From Dillenia suffruticosa (Eukaryota; Streptophyta; Magnoliopsida; Dilleniales; Dilleniaceae): 64,000 nt of DNA. Position 1 is the stretch's first letter, and the number at the start of each line of letters is the position of its first letter. Positions 52,548 through 64,000 of the stretch are shown in pieces. The notes beneath the pieces were generated by a model. The model did not search any database, was not told the DNA's origin, and saw only the letters and a program-made list of their open reading frames with translations. Position numbers and translations under genes: made by a program. Where the stretch lies: positions 1,064,001-1,128,000 of the forward strand of contig JAVTVX010000015.1 of the NCBI GenBank assembly GCA_033439265.1, given 5' to 3'.

Positions 52548-53618
52548 AAATCGGATTTTTGGAGTAGAGTATATAATGGGTGTCGAAGCTAGGGTTTTGA
52601 AAATATCAAATAATGAAAAAACTCTGCGTTTCATGGGGAGGAACTTGGCGTTTCACATATGGAAAGTGAGATGCACCGCGTGCGTTTTTATCATCAATGG
52701 CCTTTTTCAAATTAAAGCATTAAATTAAATTAATCTTTCTTATCACATTAATTAAAATACAAGTAAAAATATCAATATATATATATTCTAATGATTATAA
52801 TAATAAAAATAAGAATCAATAATACTGAAATGATCATTATACTAAATAACTTAAAATAAATCAAAAGTAAGGTCCTTTTTTAACTTTTTTTTTCCCGTTA
52901 TATCAACATATATTAGAATCATATTCCGATTAATTCGGATCGAATGTTTGTCGAACCCATTTTAGAAATTCCTTATGGTTTGTCGAATCATATTCCGTTA
53001 TATCAACATATATTAGAATCATATTAGAAATTGGACATTCCTTTTGGTTCAAGACCCCCCTTCAAATTAGACGACCATCTTCTTTCTTTTATAATTTTTT
53101 TAGATAAATTATTCATATTTGATAATCATATTAAATCTGATTAAATTTTATTCGACTCAAATTCGATTTTTAAGACACAAAAATGTTTATTTTTTTTTAC
53201 ACGAAAATCAAATTTGACATCTTAATCTTAATTAAGGTTATCAATGGAGTAAGTCTTTGGTCTATTGCTTCTTTTTTTAATTTTCTTGCCAATTTGTTTG
53301 CAATAAAATTAATGTTGTTGGTCAAAGAGCGAACGTGACATCGCATCTAGACTTACTTCTCAATGAGTTGAAATGTTTTTTTGGTGCTTGCTTATCTTTT
53401 CAATGAGTAGAAAAACACTTGTGTTTTACAAATAAAATTATTTTTCAGACCCTCGTGGCTTGCAAACAGTAGTCACCGATCATTTAGTCAAACAATTCGA
53501 TTAATGCATATCTACCGACAAAGATAATCATTTTCGCTTTCTCCAGCATTCATCCTCCTTGACAGATACACAAATACAACTCCGCCTTCCCCTCTCTCCC
53601 TCTCCCTCTCCCTCTCCA
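52213..53618. other. Divergent intergenic/promoter region with (GA)n leader repeat
   Basis: Contains the 5' leader of the SANT gene, with a CT/GA microsatellite (52502-52545) just upstream of the leader donor and a telo-box-like CTAGGGTTTT near 52590. AT-rich DNA follows. A 31-bp word beginning CCGTTATATCAACATATATT occurs twice (about 52894 and 52994). A run of CCCTCT units (53590-53616) precedes the first 4CLL9 exon copy. Confidence 0.6.
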
Positions 53619-53626
53619 ATGGCAGA

Positions 53627-54646
53627 ATGAGCTCGATGGATCCCAAAAATGGCTATTGCCCACAGACGAAGATCTTCCACAGTCTCAGACCTTCAGTCCC
53701 TCTACCACCAGAAAACCTCTCTCTCTCTCTAGCCCAATACGTTTTCTCTCTCCTCCGCAGCACCACCATTTCCTTAGACAAAACAACCGTCCTTATCGAC
53801 GCAACATCGAACACCTCTCTCTCCTACTCTACCTTCCTTAACCAAGTCGAAAACCTCTCCAACTTCCTCAGATCCAACCTTAACTTAAACAAAGGAGACA
53901 CAGCTTTCATTCTCTCTCCTCCATGTTTACAAGTCCCCGTTCTCTACTTCTCTCTCCTCTCTCTTGGCGTCATCGTCTCCCCTGCAAACCCCATAAGCAC
54001 TGCTTCAGAAATCTCCCGCCAAATCCACCTGTGCCAACCCGTCATCGCTTTTGCAACCAAAGAAACTTCATCAAAGATTGCGAAGAATCTTAGACATGGT
54101 ACCGTGTTAATTGATTCCTCGGAGTTTGATTCTGTTCTCAGTGCTACAAAACCCAGTTTTGACAAGAATAAGGTTGCTGTCAATGTAAATCAGTACGATT
54201 TAGCGGCGATTTTGTATTCGTCGGGAACAACGGGGATGGTCAAAGGTGTGAAGTTGACTCACCGCAACTTCATTGCACTGACCGCAGGTTTCTTCTTCAA
54301 TCGAAAACCTCGAGAACCGAATGAACCTGAGCAGGATGTGACGCTTTTCACGATTCCTCTGTTTCATGCTTTCGGGTTTTTCATGTTGTTGAGGGCGGTG
54401 GCGCTGGCAGAGGCGATGGTTTTGATGGGGAGGTTTGATTTCGAGGAAATGTTGAAGGCTGTGGAGAAGTACAGGATTACGGTTCTACCCGTTTCGCCAC
54501 CGCTCGTGGTGGCGCTGGCGAAGTCGGATTTGGTGGACAAGTATGACCTTAGCTCTCTAATGCTCCTCGGATGCGGTGGAGCTCCCCTGGGCAAGGAACT
54601 GTCTGAGAAGTTCAAGTCTCGGTTTCCTGACGTGCTTATTGGGCAG
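53627..54646 (+). CDS. Extra copy of 4CLL9 exon 1: partial duplicate or alternative first exon
   Basis: An open 340-codon exon encodes the N-terminal two thirds of an acyl-adenylate-forming enzyme, clearly paralogous to the complete 4CLL9 exon 1 at 55903. Motifs are intact: [34 protein letters not shown], the ATP-binding box SSGTTGMVKGVKL, PLFHAFGFFML and [12 protein letters not shown]. It ends at GGGCAG|GTAAAT, the same position, phase and donor as its partner. No equivalents of exons 2-6 occur before the next copy. Either it is a truncated tandem duplicate or it splices to the shared exons from 59399, which would give 550 residues ending in SKL. The ancestral ATG at 53619 now opens a three-codon frame ending in TGA that overlaps the usable ATG at 53627. 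Absence of stops favours recent origin or retained function. Confidence 0.8.
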
Positions 54647-54889
54647 GTAAATAAGTATAAATATAGTAATATTCTCTTCCCTTTTTCTTTTTTCTTTTCA
54701 AAAGATTTACAAAACCAAAATTGAGATAAAACAAATTGAATATATAAACATAAATTATCATATAAAATCTCATATATTTTAAAATTATTTCATTTGTAAA
54801 ATATTATTTTTAGAAAATCTTTTTTTTTATAAAAAATTTAAATATCTCTTATTCTATATTTTAAAAAATATATATGAATAAGAGATAGA

Positions 54890-55240
54890 TGGAGCATAAC
54901 TCGCTGCGTTGGCTCTAGCCTCGACAACTTGCATGGTGACCCACTAGGTGTTTAACGAGACCAAGTGCCAAGGTGTGCTTGGCTCCCAAATTTTTAAATG
55001 GTGAGCTTGTGAATATACATTGGGTCATTGCATATATGGGTTGGATTTGAACTTTTAATGGAATGGGAAATTCAAATTCATCCATGAAAATGGTAACCCA
55101 GTGCCGCCTACCTCTGTTCTTATGTTAAAACACCTAGCTTGCCTATGCTTGGACATGATAGCTACCATGCTAGCCTGAGTCACCATCGCATTCAGCATTT
55201 GGCTTAACTTGGTCGACAGGTCTGTCCTCGACAACATATT
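54890..55240 (-). other. Unidentified insertion, possibly a retroelement fragment
   Basis: Sequence between the two first-exon copies differs in composition from its AT-rich surroundings and has a minus-strand frame (55055-55237) reading MLSRTDLSTKLSQMLNAMV onwards, loosely like a retrotransposon gag segment, with stops further along. It has no counterpart in the intron after the second copy that I could see. Low confidence. Confidence 0.25.
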
Positions 55241-55833
55241 TTAGTAATTTTGAGGTTAAATATTAGAGCAAAAGAAAGACACGGAAGGTTGTCCATGTTT
55301 AGTGGGGTCCTTGTACTGTAGGCAGAGTCGTCTGCAAGGGGATATATTTGGCTTTGTTGTGGCAATTAGATTCCAATATGACCGTGTTATCTCAGGGAGT
55401 AGGGTAATCTGTCCTCCATCAAACACTTCTGGTTCTCATAGTTCGCCCGAAGAAAGGAAAGGAATAAATTTTTACCACTAAATTATTATTCTCTTACTAA
55501 ACATGTATTAAGATTTATTCTAATTAAGAGAAAAAATAATTTTTACCTCTAAATTATTACTTTCTTACTAAGTAGATTAAAAATTTATGACTTTTTAAAT
55601 TTAAATAATTTTGAATTAATCAAAATATTTTATAAATTAAATAAAAAATTAACATAATTAGAAAGATTATCGGGATTGATTTGATTTATTTGATCTTTAG
55701 CTCAGTCGGTATGTTTAATATTTTTTTTTATTTCCAAAAAAAAAAAAGTTTTTGAAAACAAACTTAAAATGTCCCGTGGTTGGTGGCAATCCATTGCATT
55801 GAAAGAACTTCCTCCATACATTGTATACACATA

Positions 55834-55870
<37 letters not shown>

Positions 55871-55902
55871 ATGTGGCGTATGCGCGCTTGAAAGAACCTT
55901 CA

Positions 55903-58900
55903 ATGGCGGAAATAAGTGCAAGTCCCTCGATAGACCCCAACAATGGCTACTGCTCACAAACAAAGATCTTCCATAGTATTAGACCTTCAGTCCCTCTACC
56001 ACCAGAAAGCCTCTCTCTTTCTCTAACCCAATACGTTTTCTCTCTCCTAAGCGGCAGCGCTATTTCCTTAGACAAAAGAATAGTCCTCATCGACCCCATT
56101 GCCGACCGCTCTCTCTCCTACTCTACCTTCCTCAACCAAATCGAAAACCTATCCAACTTCCTCAAATCCAACCTTAATTTAAACAAAGGAGACACCGCTT
56201 TCATTCTCTCTCCTCCGTGTTTTGAAGTCCCCATTCTCTATTTCTCTCTCCTCTCCCTAGGTGTAATCGTCTCCCCTGCGAACCCCATAAGCTCATCTTC
56301 AGAAATCTCCCATCAAATCCACTTAAGCAAACCCGTCATCGCTTTCGCAACCAAAGAAACAGAATCGAAAATTCCGAAGAATCTTAAACATTTTACTATG
56401 CTAATTGATTCCTCAGAGTTCCACAATATTATGAATACTAAATTTATGTCGGACGAGGTTAGTACGAGGAAGAGCATGGCCATAGTAAATCAAAATGATA
56501 TAGCGGCGGTTTTGTATTCTTCAGGAACTACAGGAAGAGTCAAGGGTGTGAAGTTGAGTCATCGAAACTTCATAGCATTGATCGCAGGTTTCTTCTTTAA
56601 CAGAAGACCTAAAGAGGCCAATGCGCCGGAACAAGATGTTTCGCTTTTCACGATTCCTCTGTTTCATGTTTTTGGGTTTTTCATGTTGGTGAGGGCGGTG
56701 GCGATGGCGGAAGGATTGGTTTTGATGAGGAGGTTTGATTTTGAGGGAATGTTGAAGGCTGTGGAGAAATATAGGATTACTTATATGCCCGTTTCGCCGC
56801 CGCTCGTGGTGGCGTTGGCTAAGTCAGATGTGGTGGAGAAGTATGATCTTAGCTCTCTCCGGATTCTTGGTTGCGGCGGAGCTCCGCTTGGAAAGGAGGT
56901 GTTGGAGAAGTTCAAGTCACGTTTTCCCAATATGGATATTGTGCAGGTAAATTTTCTTCCCCCCCCCCCGGGTGGTGATAAGCCTGCAGATGTAGATGGG
57001 TAATGAAATTTTCTCCCTAGTTCCTATTCCTTTTTAGGAAACTCTTGTCATTCTTGCGGATATGGACACCTATAGAATTTGGTATGTGAATCGGAATTTA
57101 GAATAAACCTATATAATTTGTTTAGATCTTGGATTAAAGGAATGGGAGTGCATCTTTAGGAATGAAATCTCAAAATTATGGGATTTTTGAAAGCAAACAC
57201 ATGAATTTTCTAAAATCATTCTAAAATTCTTAATCACATTCCGATTTCGATTCCGATTTCAAACGCAAACAATGCGCCCGTTAGAGAATTGCGGAATACC
57301 TCGGAGTCCCCGGATACAAGGTGTTTTATTATCACCTAATAGCACCTCATTTGAGAAAGTTAGGGTTAAATTTATATAAAATTGAGTAGAATTTTAATTT
57401 ACAAATTTTGATATTACAAAATCATATTTTAATTTTTTAATTTTTTTTACTTATAAATTACATATTTTCTATATAATTTTAATTTAATTAAAGAATTTTA
57501 TTAAAAAATAAAATAAAAATAAGTTAAGATAAATTAAACCTACTCAAATAAAGCTTATTATAGATTTTATAATTATGAAGCTTAACTTAGTAATCTCTCA
57601 TTATTTACAAAGTTTGAACAAAATCAATAATCTCTTTCTAGTTTGAGAGTTAGGATATTATTGCGTGCGATGAGTCTTACAAGAATTAGTATACGATGTT
57701 ATTTTATTTTATTTATAATTTTTATAAAATATATAATTTATAAATAAAAATTAAAATTTTGTAAAAAAATTTAAAATTTTATAATGTTAATATTTTATAT
57801 AAAAAATTGATTGAATATTGTTTTCATCAAATAAGTATATGCAATTGCCGATGAATTTAAATGTTATCTATTGCTTGAAGGTTCGATGTACTGATTTGTC
57901 ATTTTCGATAAATTCTCACATAATTTTAGTAATTTCCAGACCAATTATTGGACTAGAATAAGACATAGTTGTAGACATATAGTGGAGCCCACTAATGTAG
58001 GCAATGTTGTCTCCAAGTGATTGATTTGGTTAATTTGCTATTTGGATTCTTCGTTAAGAACAGTGTCATATAATTTTAGTAACATAATATTTATATAATA
58101 TTTATTATATCTTAGGAGAAGATTGTGTGATTATTCATTACTTCTTTAGGGTTTGAGACTCATATATATATAGAGCTCTTCTGTACATTGAATGAAACAA
58201 CGCCCAATTAATTTAGTAACTGAATACTAGTTCTAGTCTTATGTATAAAAAAATAGACGCTATAAGAGTTTTGCTCTTTAAAAACCCAACTCGACTCAAA
58301 CTGAAATCAGTTAAATTCAACATGATTACCAATTACCCATGTTGTTTTTTTTTTATATATATATAAAAAAGATGGGTATGTTGAATGATATATTGAATAA
58401 TACAGTATTTTTCTCATTGGCACTTTTTCTTATTTTCATTCTCTATTTTTCGCATCCCAAAGTATTGGGATTAAGGTTCAGTTTATTATTGTTGTTGTAT
58501 TATCTACTTTTCGCATTTCATTGCATGAAAAATAATAATTACTAAATTGTGATCTAGTGATTGTTGTTTCTATAAATATTAATACTGAGAGTGAATTTAT
58601 GTGTTATGGTGCCAAAGGATTTCTTTTTTCTTTTTTGTATGCTCAAGTTGCTGCCATGCTTGTTTTGCCTGGACATTTTTGGGTTTTGTTGAAATGATTT
58701 ATCACTGTTTTCAAAGTCGAGAGTAGTTTTGCTTGGTCCCCCTTTTATCATATTTTGGTGTAAGTTGAAAGGTCAGTCTCAAAATAATTTTTCTAGTATA
58801 CCAATCTATTACACCAGCTGGTGTATGGTCTCCATCCAAATCCATTACAACACAGCCAAAATCTCATTGAGTTGAGCGATAGGAACAAGCCAAATGCCAG

Positions 58901-61588
58901 CCTTGAAACAAAAGGCAAACTTTAAAACTCATTCAAGAGTTGCTTAGATGTCTCCATCAGAACTGTAATTTTCCTCAATTTTTACTGCATAATTCTTATA
59001 GGTAGCCTTTTAAAAAAGCTAAGCCGAAACCATTATTGCATTGTGAGCTGATTATGCAATGTGAGCTGCTAAAATGTCTCCATCAGAACTGTGATTTTCC
59101 CTTTTTTTAATGCATAGGAGATGTTCGAACTCGATATCTCGAAGGGGAAAATTATGGTGCTAGTTGTGCTATAACTCATCGGCTAATGTACTAATTTATG
59201 TTTAAATGTCTGTCTTGCATTTAAAATTACGGCCAAAAGTTTTATAAGTGCCCCTAAAAGCTGTTTGTGTAGTGGTGAGTATAAATTTTTAACTGACAAA
59301 TCAAGTCATAAGTGCTTCTGATAAGAGGAAACGAAGACCCCCTTAATTGATGTTTACACTGTACTCTGAATGTTAGTTGCTTTGTTCAATTCATGCAGGG
59401 ATATGGGCTGACAGAGTCTTGTGGAGGTGTTACGAAAATGATTGATCCTGAGGAATTCACAAGGCATGGATCTGTAGGGCGCTTATCCGAATTCATGGAA
59501 GGCAAGATTGTTGATCCTGCAACAGGAGAGGCCTTGCCTCCTGGTCAGCAAGGCGAGCTGTGGATTCGAGGTCCCATGATTATGCAAGGTGATCTTATGT
59601 TCATGCCTTTTCTTTTCATGGTTAGACCTGAACATAGGCCAAGTAGCTTGCCCGATCCTGCATATGCCCCATTGCTATTTGGACAGGCTCAACTAGTATT
59701 TTTAAATATATATATAAGTGCCTATTACATTGAAAATATGATCCTTTGTACATGTTCCCTTTTCGGACTGCGCTTTGCTCTAGTCTGTGCTCAGGCGATT
59801 GGACCAAAGGCGACTTTAGACATTGATAGGGCTCACAGTCTAAAATAATCTTTTAACTCAAGTTGTAGAGCCCAAGTCTCCACCTAAGCGACTTGATGAA
59901 TAGAATTTTGGTTCTCCTTTCTGTCTATGGTCATAAGGATTCTATCCCGTTTTGAGCGCAGGCTATGTAGGAGATGCAAAAGCAACAGCTGAAACCTTGG
60001 ATCCGGAGGGCTGGTTGAAGACTGGTGATCTCTGCTACTTTGATTCTGATGGGCTTCTCTACATTGTTGATAGGTTAAAGGAGTTGATCAAATACAAAGC
60101 ATATCAGGTATTACAATGGCGTTGCCTCTTTTTAAATTGGCTTGATCATAACTTAGTGGGAAGCTCAATTGCAGGTTCCTCCAGCTGAATTGGAACATCT
60201 TCTGCAATCCCATCCTGACATAGCCGATGCTGCCGTAATTGGGTATGCACTGAAGTCTTATCCACTGAAATAGCCTGTCCTATGCTAGCAATGAATTGTA
60301 GTAAGTACACATTAGGCTTTTATTATCACTCTCAACACTGGCAAAAAGATAGAAACGTGAGTAAGCCATAGATCATAATAAGGCCTAGCCCAACCAAGCC
60401 CGCGGGCCTAGAATAGATAACTAAGCCCAAAAATCGATGTAACCCGATTCATACTCTGATCTGATAAGAAAACATATGTTTAAAGCAGTGCCAGATCCAC
60501 TTGCATAGACCAGCCCAAATTGCCCACACGACTAAAGTGATTGTGAGGCTGCAAAAAGTTGTCCTTTTTTCTTTTTTACTTGAACCCTTTTTTCAATGGA
60601 ATCTTGATGTGTGATGATGCATACAGCTTTTTGCATCTCTGTACCTATATGATATGCATGTTAATTCTGATTTTTCTTTTCTTGATTTATGCATAATGAG
60701 ATGTTAGTGATCTGTATTCAGGTACCCGGACGAGGAAGCCGGGCAGATCCCCATGGCCTATGTGGTCAGGAAACCTGGAAGCAGTATCTCTGAGGCACAA
60801 GTGATGGATTACACAGCAAAACAGGTATATGCACGTTCCTTCTTAAGCCTGATCACGAGCATTTCTTGTCATAAATAAAAATATTCAGAGTACTTATGAG
60901 ATAGACTTGCTTCATGTCAACATACACTAAACGTACCATGAAGATGTCTACTAGTAGATAGAACTCTAAAACCGTTAACTTAATGGAGAAATCATGGCAT
61001 ATTTATAGGTTAGGCCAGAGACCGTTCATTTTAATAGAGTAATATATCTCCACAATCAGAAGAATACACCTCCTGGGAAATAAACCTTATTTATGACTTA
61101 TCACGTGGAAAGACATTAAGTGATACTTTGGAGAAATATCACTATTTCTCTGCCGTATACCGCATAGACTTTCAAGCACTTATTTTGCAAATCAGAACCT
61201 CCCTCTTTTCTGGTTATTTTATCTCTTGCGAGTTGGGTGTGGTCAAGCTAATTTTGTGGGCTTAACATTAGGATCACTTGGAACAACTCTCTTCGTGTGG
61301 GGAATACCCTCCAGCACTGCAAGGTGAAAAGGGTCGGTCCCCTTGACACGTGTGGCCCATAGCACAATCCACCCTGTCAGACCTGTCAAAAACAAACTGA
61401 ACTTATGTTGGATTTAACTTTGTTGTAGCTTGAAATTTTTGACATTGTATAATGTGTTATAGGTTGCTCCATACAAGAAAATCAGACGAGTTGCTTTTGT
61501 GAGTTCCATTCCCAAATCTCCCGCTGGAAAAATATTAAGGAGAGAGCTTGTCAACCATGCAACATCTGCTGCTTCATCCAAGTTATAA
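55903..61588 (+). CDS. 4CLL9: 4-coumarate--CoA ligase-like 9 (4CLL9), predicted peroxisomal
   Basis: Six exons (55903-56946, 59399-59588, 59962-60107, 60175-60242, 60722-60824, 61463-61588) give 558 residues, close to At5g63380 (about 562). It is an ANL-superfamily ligase that adenylates a carboxylic acid and forms its CoA thioester. The N-domain has [28 protein letters not shown] (about 204-220), [10 protein letters not shown] and [10 protein letters not shown]. Exon 2 supplies [10 protein letters not shown] and [12 protein letters not shown]; exon 3 [13 protein letters not shown] and [14 protein letters not shown]; exon 6 the catalytic-Lys motif [13 protein letters not shown]. The C terminus is SKL, a classic PTS1 peroxisome signal, as in OPCL1-type enzymes that activate jasmonate precursors or fatty/cinnamic acids. 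The substrate cannot be read from sequence. ATG at 55903 opens the family start MAE; the upstream in-frame ATG lies in CT-repeat leader. Intron 1 is about 2.45 kb. Confidence 0.94.
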
Positions 61589-64000
61589 TTCCGATGGCCC
61601 CATTTTTTTCTCTGATGTCAGGATAGTTCACAAAGGGTATGTTAGGCCTTGAGTGCCTCTTCACTATAATGGACTCGCTTTCCCAGCAGTAGCTATGAGT
61701 CAAACTTAGCATCAGATAGCAGTTGCAAGTCATTCTTGCAAATCATTTTTACAAATCATACTTTCCATTTCTATGGGTATCACCACCAGGTTTGCCATTC
61801 ATCCGCAATGAGATAGAATGGTAGAATGGTCGGTCACCTTTAAACGATCAATATTATACTTTGGGGGCTCCATCACTCTCCTATAAGTATAACGGTCGGG
61901 CACTACACTCTTTAATCATAGATCTCAAATTTGAACCATAGAAATGAAAAAATAGGATTTGAAAGAGCCAACTCTCCACGGAAGGCCTCACAGAGTTTAA
62001 ACCGAAATCTTGATATAGAATGGTAGCAAGTAATCCGCTAACACAAAAAATAAAATAAATAATAATAATTATACTTTGGGGGTTCGGCTTGTATTGTTGT
62101 TTTCTATGATTGAGATGAACCTCTTACAAGTTCCAAAACCACCAAATGGTACCAACTAGTCAATATCTATGTTAAAACACCAAAAACATAGGAAACTACC
62201 AAACTGTCATAACTAACTTCATGAAGACTATAAGATTTCTATTCTACCATAGAGAAAAGGATGAAAGTTTCTATGATCTTTGCCGAAAGGTTGGTTTATG
62301 TTTGAGAGACTAATAATCTTAGCTTTCAATCCACGCAAAGCAATTATTGGACCGAAAACCTTGGTATTCTAATTTTGGTACCAAAGATTTCACACTTTCA
62401 TGCAAAATCTTCCGATGTTTTTGGCATTTCTCCCACTTTTTCTTCATTTTGATAAATCCAGAAGAGCCATAGACAAAACGCTATGGCAAATCTCCCTTTT
62501 TTTTCTTCTTTTTAATAAATCCACAAGAGCCATTGACAAAAGGGTATGTACAGACCTACTATATTTCATTCAAGCCAAGGAACTTACCCAAAATCTTGAC
62601 AGATGATAATTGAGATGAGATCCACAAAGGCCTGGTTTTATTTTACTCGTTGGCGTAGCAAACTCACTATTAAACATATAGCAGAAAGAAATAACTGAAA
62701 AGAAATAAAATGTGAGTGGTATTCTCTTTTTGATTGTTTGGATAAGAAGGATTGTCTGTCTTTTTCATATTTCGTGTTCATTTTGCTTGTGAATCTTTTG
62801 ACATTTGAACACCTTCCCTCGGTGAATCAATCAAAAATCTCCAAACAAACCTGATCGCTTACAATAATAAACTGAAATTTAATTCTAAATTTTGGAATCA
62901 ATTGTCATTTTAGTTTTGATTTGAGTTTTATGTTAATCGTCAATTTATCACAACCCTTCTTCTCTATGCAGACTTAGGACCGACGGAGTTATACAGACCT
63001 GATCCCCTAACTTCAGAAAAACCAGAATCCTACAAGTTTATACCAATGTGAGGGTCAAAAGCTATTTCAACCTCCATTACACGGTAGGATCTCCCGTTCA
63101 AATCAAAATGATGCCATCTTCTGTTCTCTTGCCTTCTGTTAGTCTTATGTCCATCATAAGGTGTCCGTCTTCTAATGGGTCACTTCTATCTGACTTGAAA
63201 CCATGCTCATATCCCATACACATTCAGCTTGGCTTATCACACAGTTGTCAGGACAAAAAGAAAACAAAGCAAAACAAAGCCTGATTAGATCACAAGTCAT
63301 GATTCTCTTTCTTTTGTTTTCTTTTTTTTTTTTTCCCTTCTTTTCAGCTGACTCAGAGGTTTATAACATTTTTCTTTATGTTGTTTTCCATATTTTAATG
63401 AGTAAACCTTTGGCATAAACTTATAATTAAAAATGATTTTCATTTTAAAATACACATCTGTGACGGATGAACCTAAGTAAAACAATAGCTAAATCAAATG
63501 CTATATGAACTATTAAATATTAGACATTCCAAGAACTGCCCTTTCATGCGGATCAAAGTCTCATTTCTCAACATAAACTCTCAAATATAATCGTACTTTC
63601 ATTTATCAATACAATACACACACGGTTCTTATAGGAACCCCCAAATGGTAATGAACTTTTGTTCACGTATCTTTTCCAAAATCAAGATCTAATATTCAAA
63701 CATTCAAGATGTAATACTCGAATTTTCATGAACGTGTATATTTTTGTAATTTTCATGATTCCTATGAAATAAAAAAAAATAATATACACAAACTTTAATT
63801 ACAATTGCAATGATGGAAATATCAAACATAACTTCTTGGCCATGCAAGTATAAATTTTATTAAGAATAGACAATAATTTATAAATTATAATTAAAATAAA
63901 AATTAAATTCTCCCGAAATCTTACGTGTATTAAGATGTTAAGAATAATATTAGAATTTCAAATGAACCAATATTATATTAAAAATATGTTATTTTTCAAT
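61589..64000. other. Intergenic DNA to window end, no gene seen
   Basis: The first few hundred bases are the 4CLL9 3' UTR. The remainder is AT-rich without family-like coding frames. A two-copy tandem repeat of about 62 bp lies at 62422-62542; both copies contain TGGCA..TCTCCC, AATAAATCCA.AAGAGCCAT and GACAAAA. Frames at 63048-63418 show no recognisable protein. Confidence 0.6.

Noticed and set aside
59393..59848. A 151-codon frame as an alternative 4CLL9 ending
   Set aside because: It is exon 2 reading through its GTGATC donor into intron 2; similarity to the ligase family stops exactly at the donor.

Overview
The window is nuclear DNA from a flowering plant, most likely a eudicot. Genes are split by AT-rich GT-AG introns, intergenic DNA is AT-rich with many (GA/CT)n microsatellites, and there are LINE, SINE and other repeat remnants. 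Every recognisable protein has a clear land-plant counterpart. I cannot name the species. I saw no rRNA, tRNA or CRISPR array and no bacterial-style operon. CDS intervals run from start codon to stop codon; exon coordinates are in the evidence text and were joined by hand from splice sites, reading phase and remembered family sequences.

Layout, left to right: a LINE reverse-transcriptase remnant at the edge; cycloeucalenol cycloisomerase (CPI1, minus) with a SINE in one intron; a decayed but intron-retaining WD40 pseudogene (RID3/IPI3-like, plus); an adenylate-kinase-7-like organellar protein with an eroded P-loop (plus); an LRR receptor-like pseudokinase (minus); about 5 kb with no confident gene; NOP56, the box C/D snoRNP core protein (plus); a canonical adenylate kinase (plus); aspartyl aminopeptidase (minus); about 4.2 kb of AT-rich repeat DNA ending in a second SINE; an O-fucosyltransferase-family gene (plus); a small cluster of broken gene fragments (GH1 beta-glucosidase and a WDR74-like 5' end, minus); an RNA polymerase I termination-factor-like SANT/MYB protein (minus); and a 4-coumarate-CoA-ligase-like gene of the 4CLL9 type (plus) whose large first exon is present twice in tandem.

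The genes do not form one pathway. CPI1 acts in phytosterol synthesis. NOP56 and the Pol I factor belong to nucleolar ribosome production, and the two WD40 relics resemble ribosome-assembly factors. Adenylate kinase handles nucleotide energy balance. 4CLL9 carries an SKL tail expected to send it to peroxisomes. As I remember the Arabidopsis map, the LRR pseudokinase, adenylate kinase, O-fucosyltransferase and 4CLL9 genes correspond to neighbours At5g63410, At5g63400, At5g63390 and At5g63380, so this looks like an expanded conserved block.

The most interesting candidates are the duplicated 4CLL9 first exon, which could act as an alternative N-terminal domain spliced to shared downstream exons; the adenylate-kinase paralogue with degenerate nucleotide-binding motifs; the SANT protein with a triplicated module; and local tandem duplications sitting on splice junctions or promoter motifs (NOP56, aspartyl aminopeptidase, adenylate kinase).
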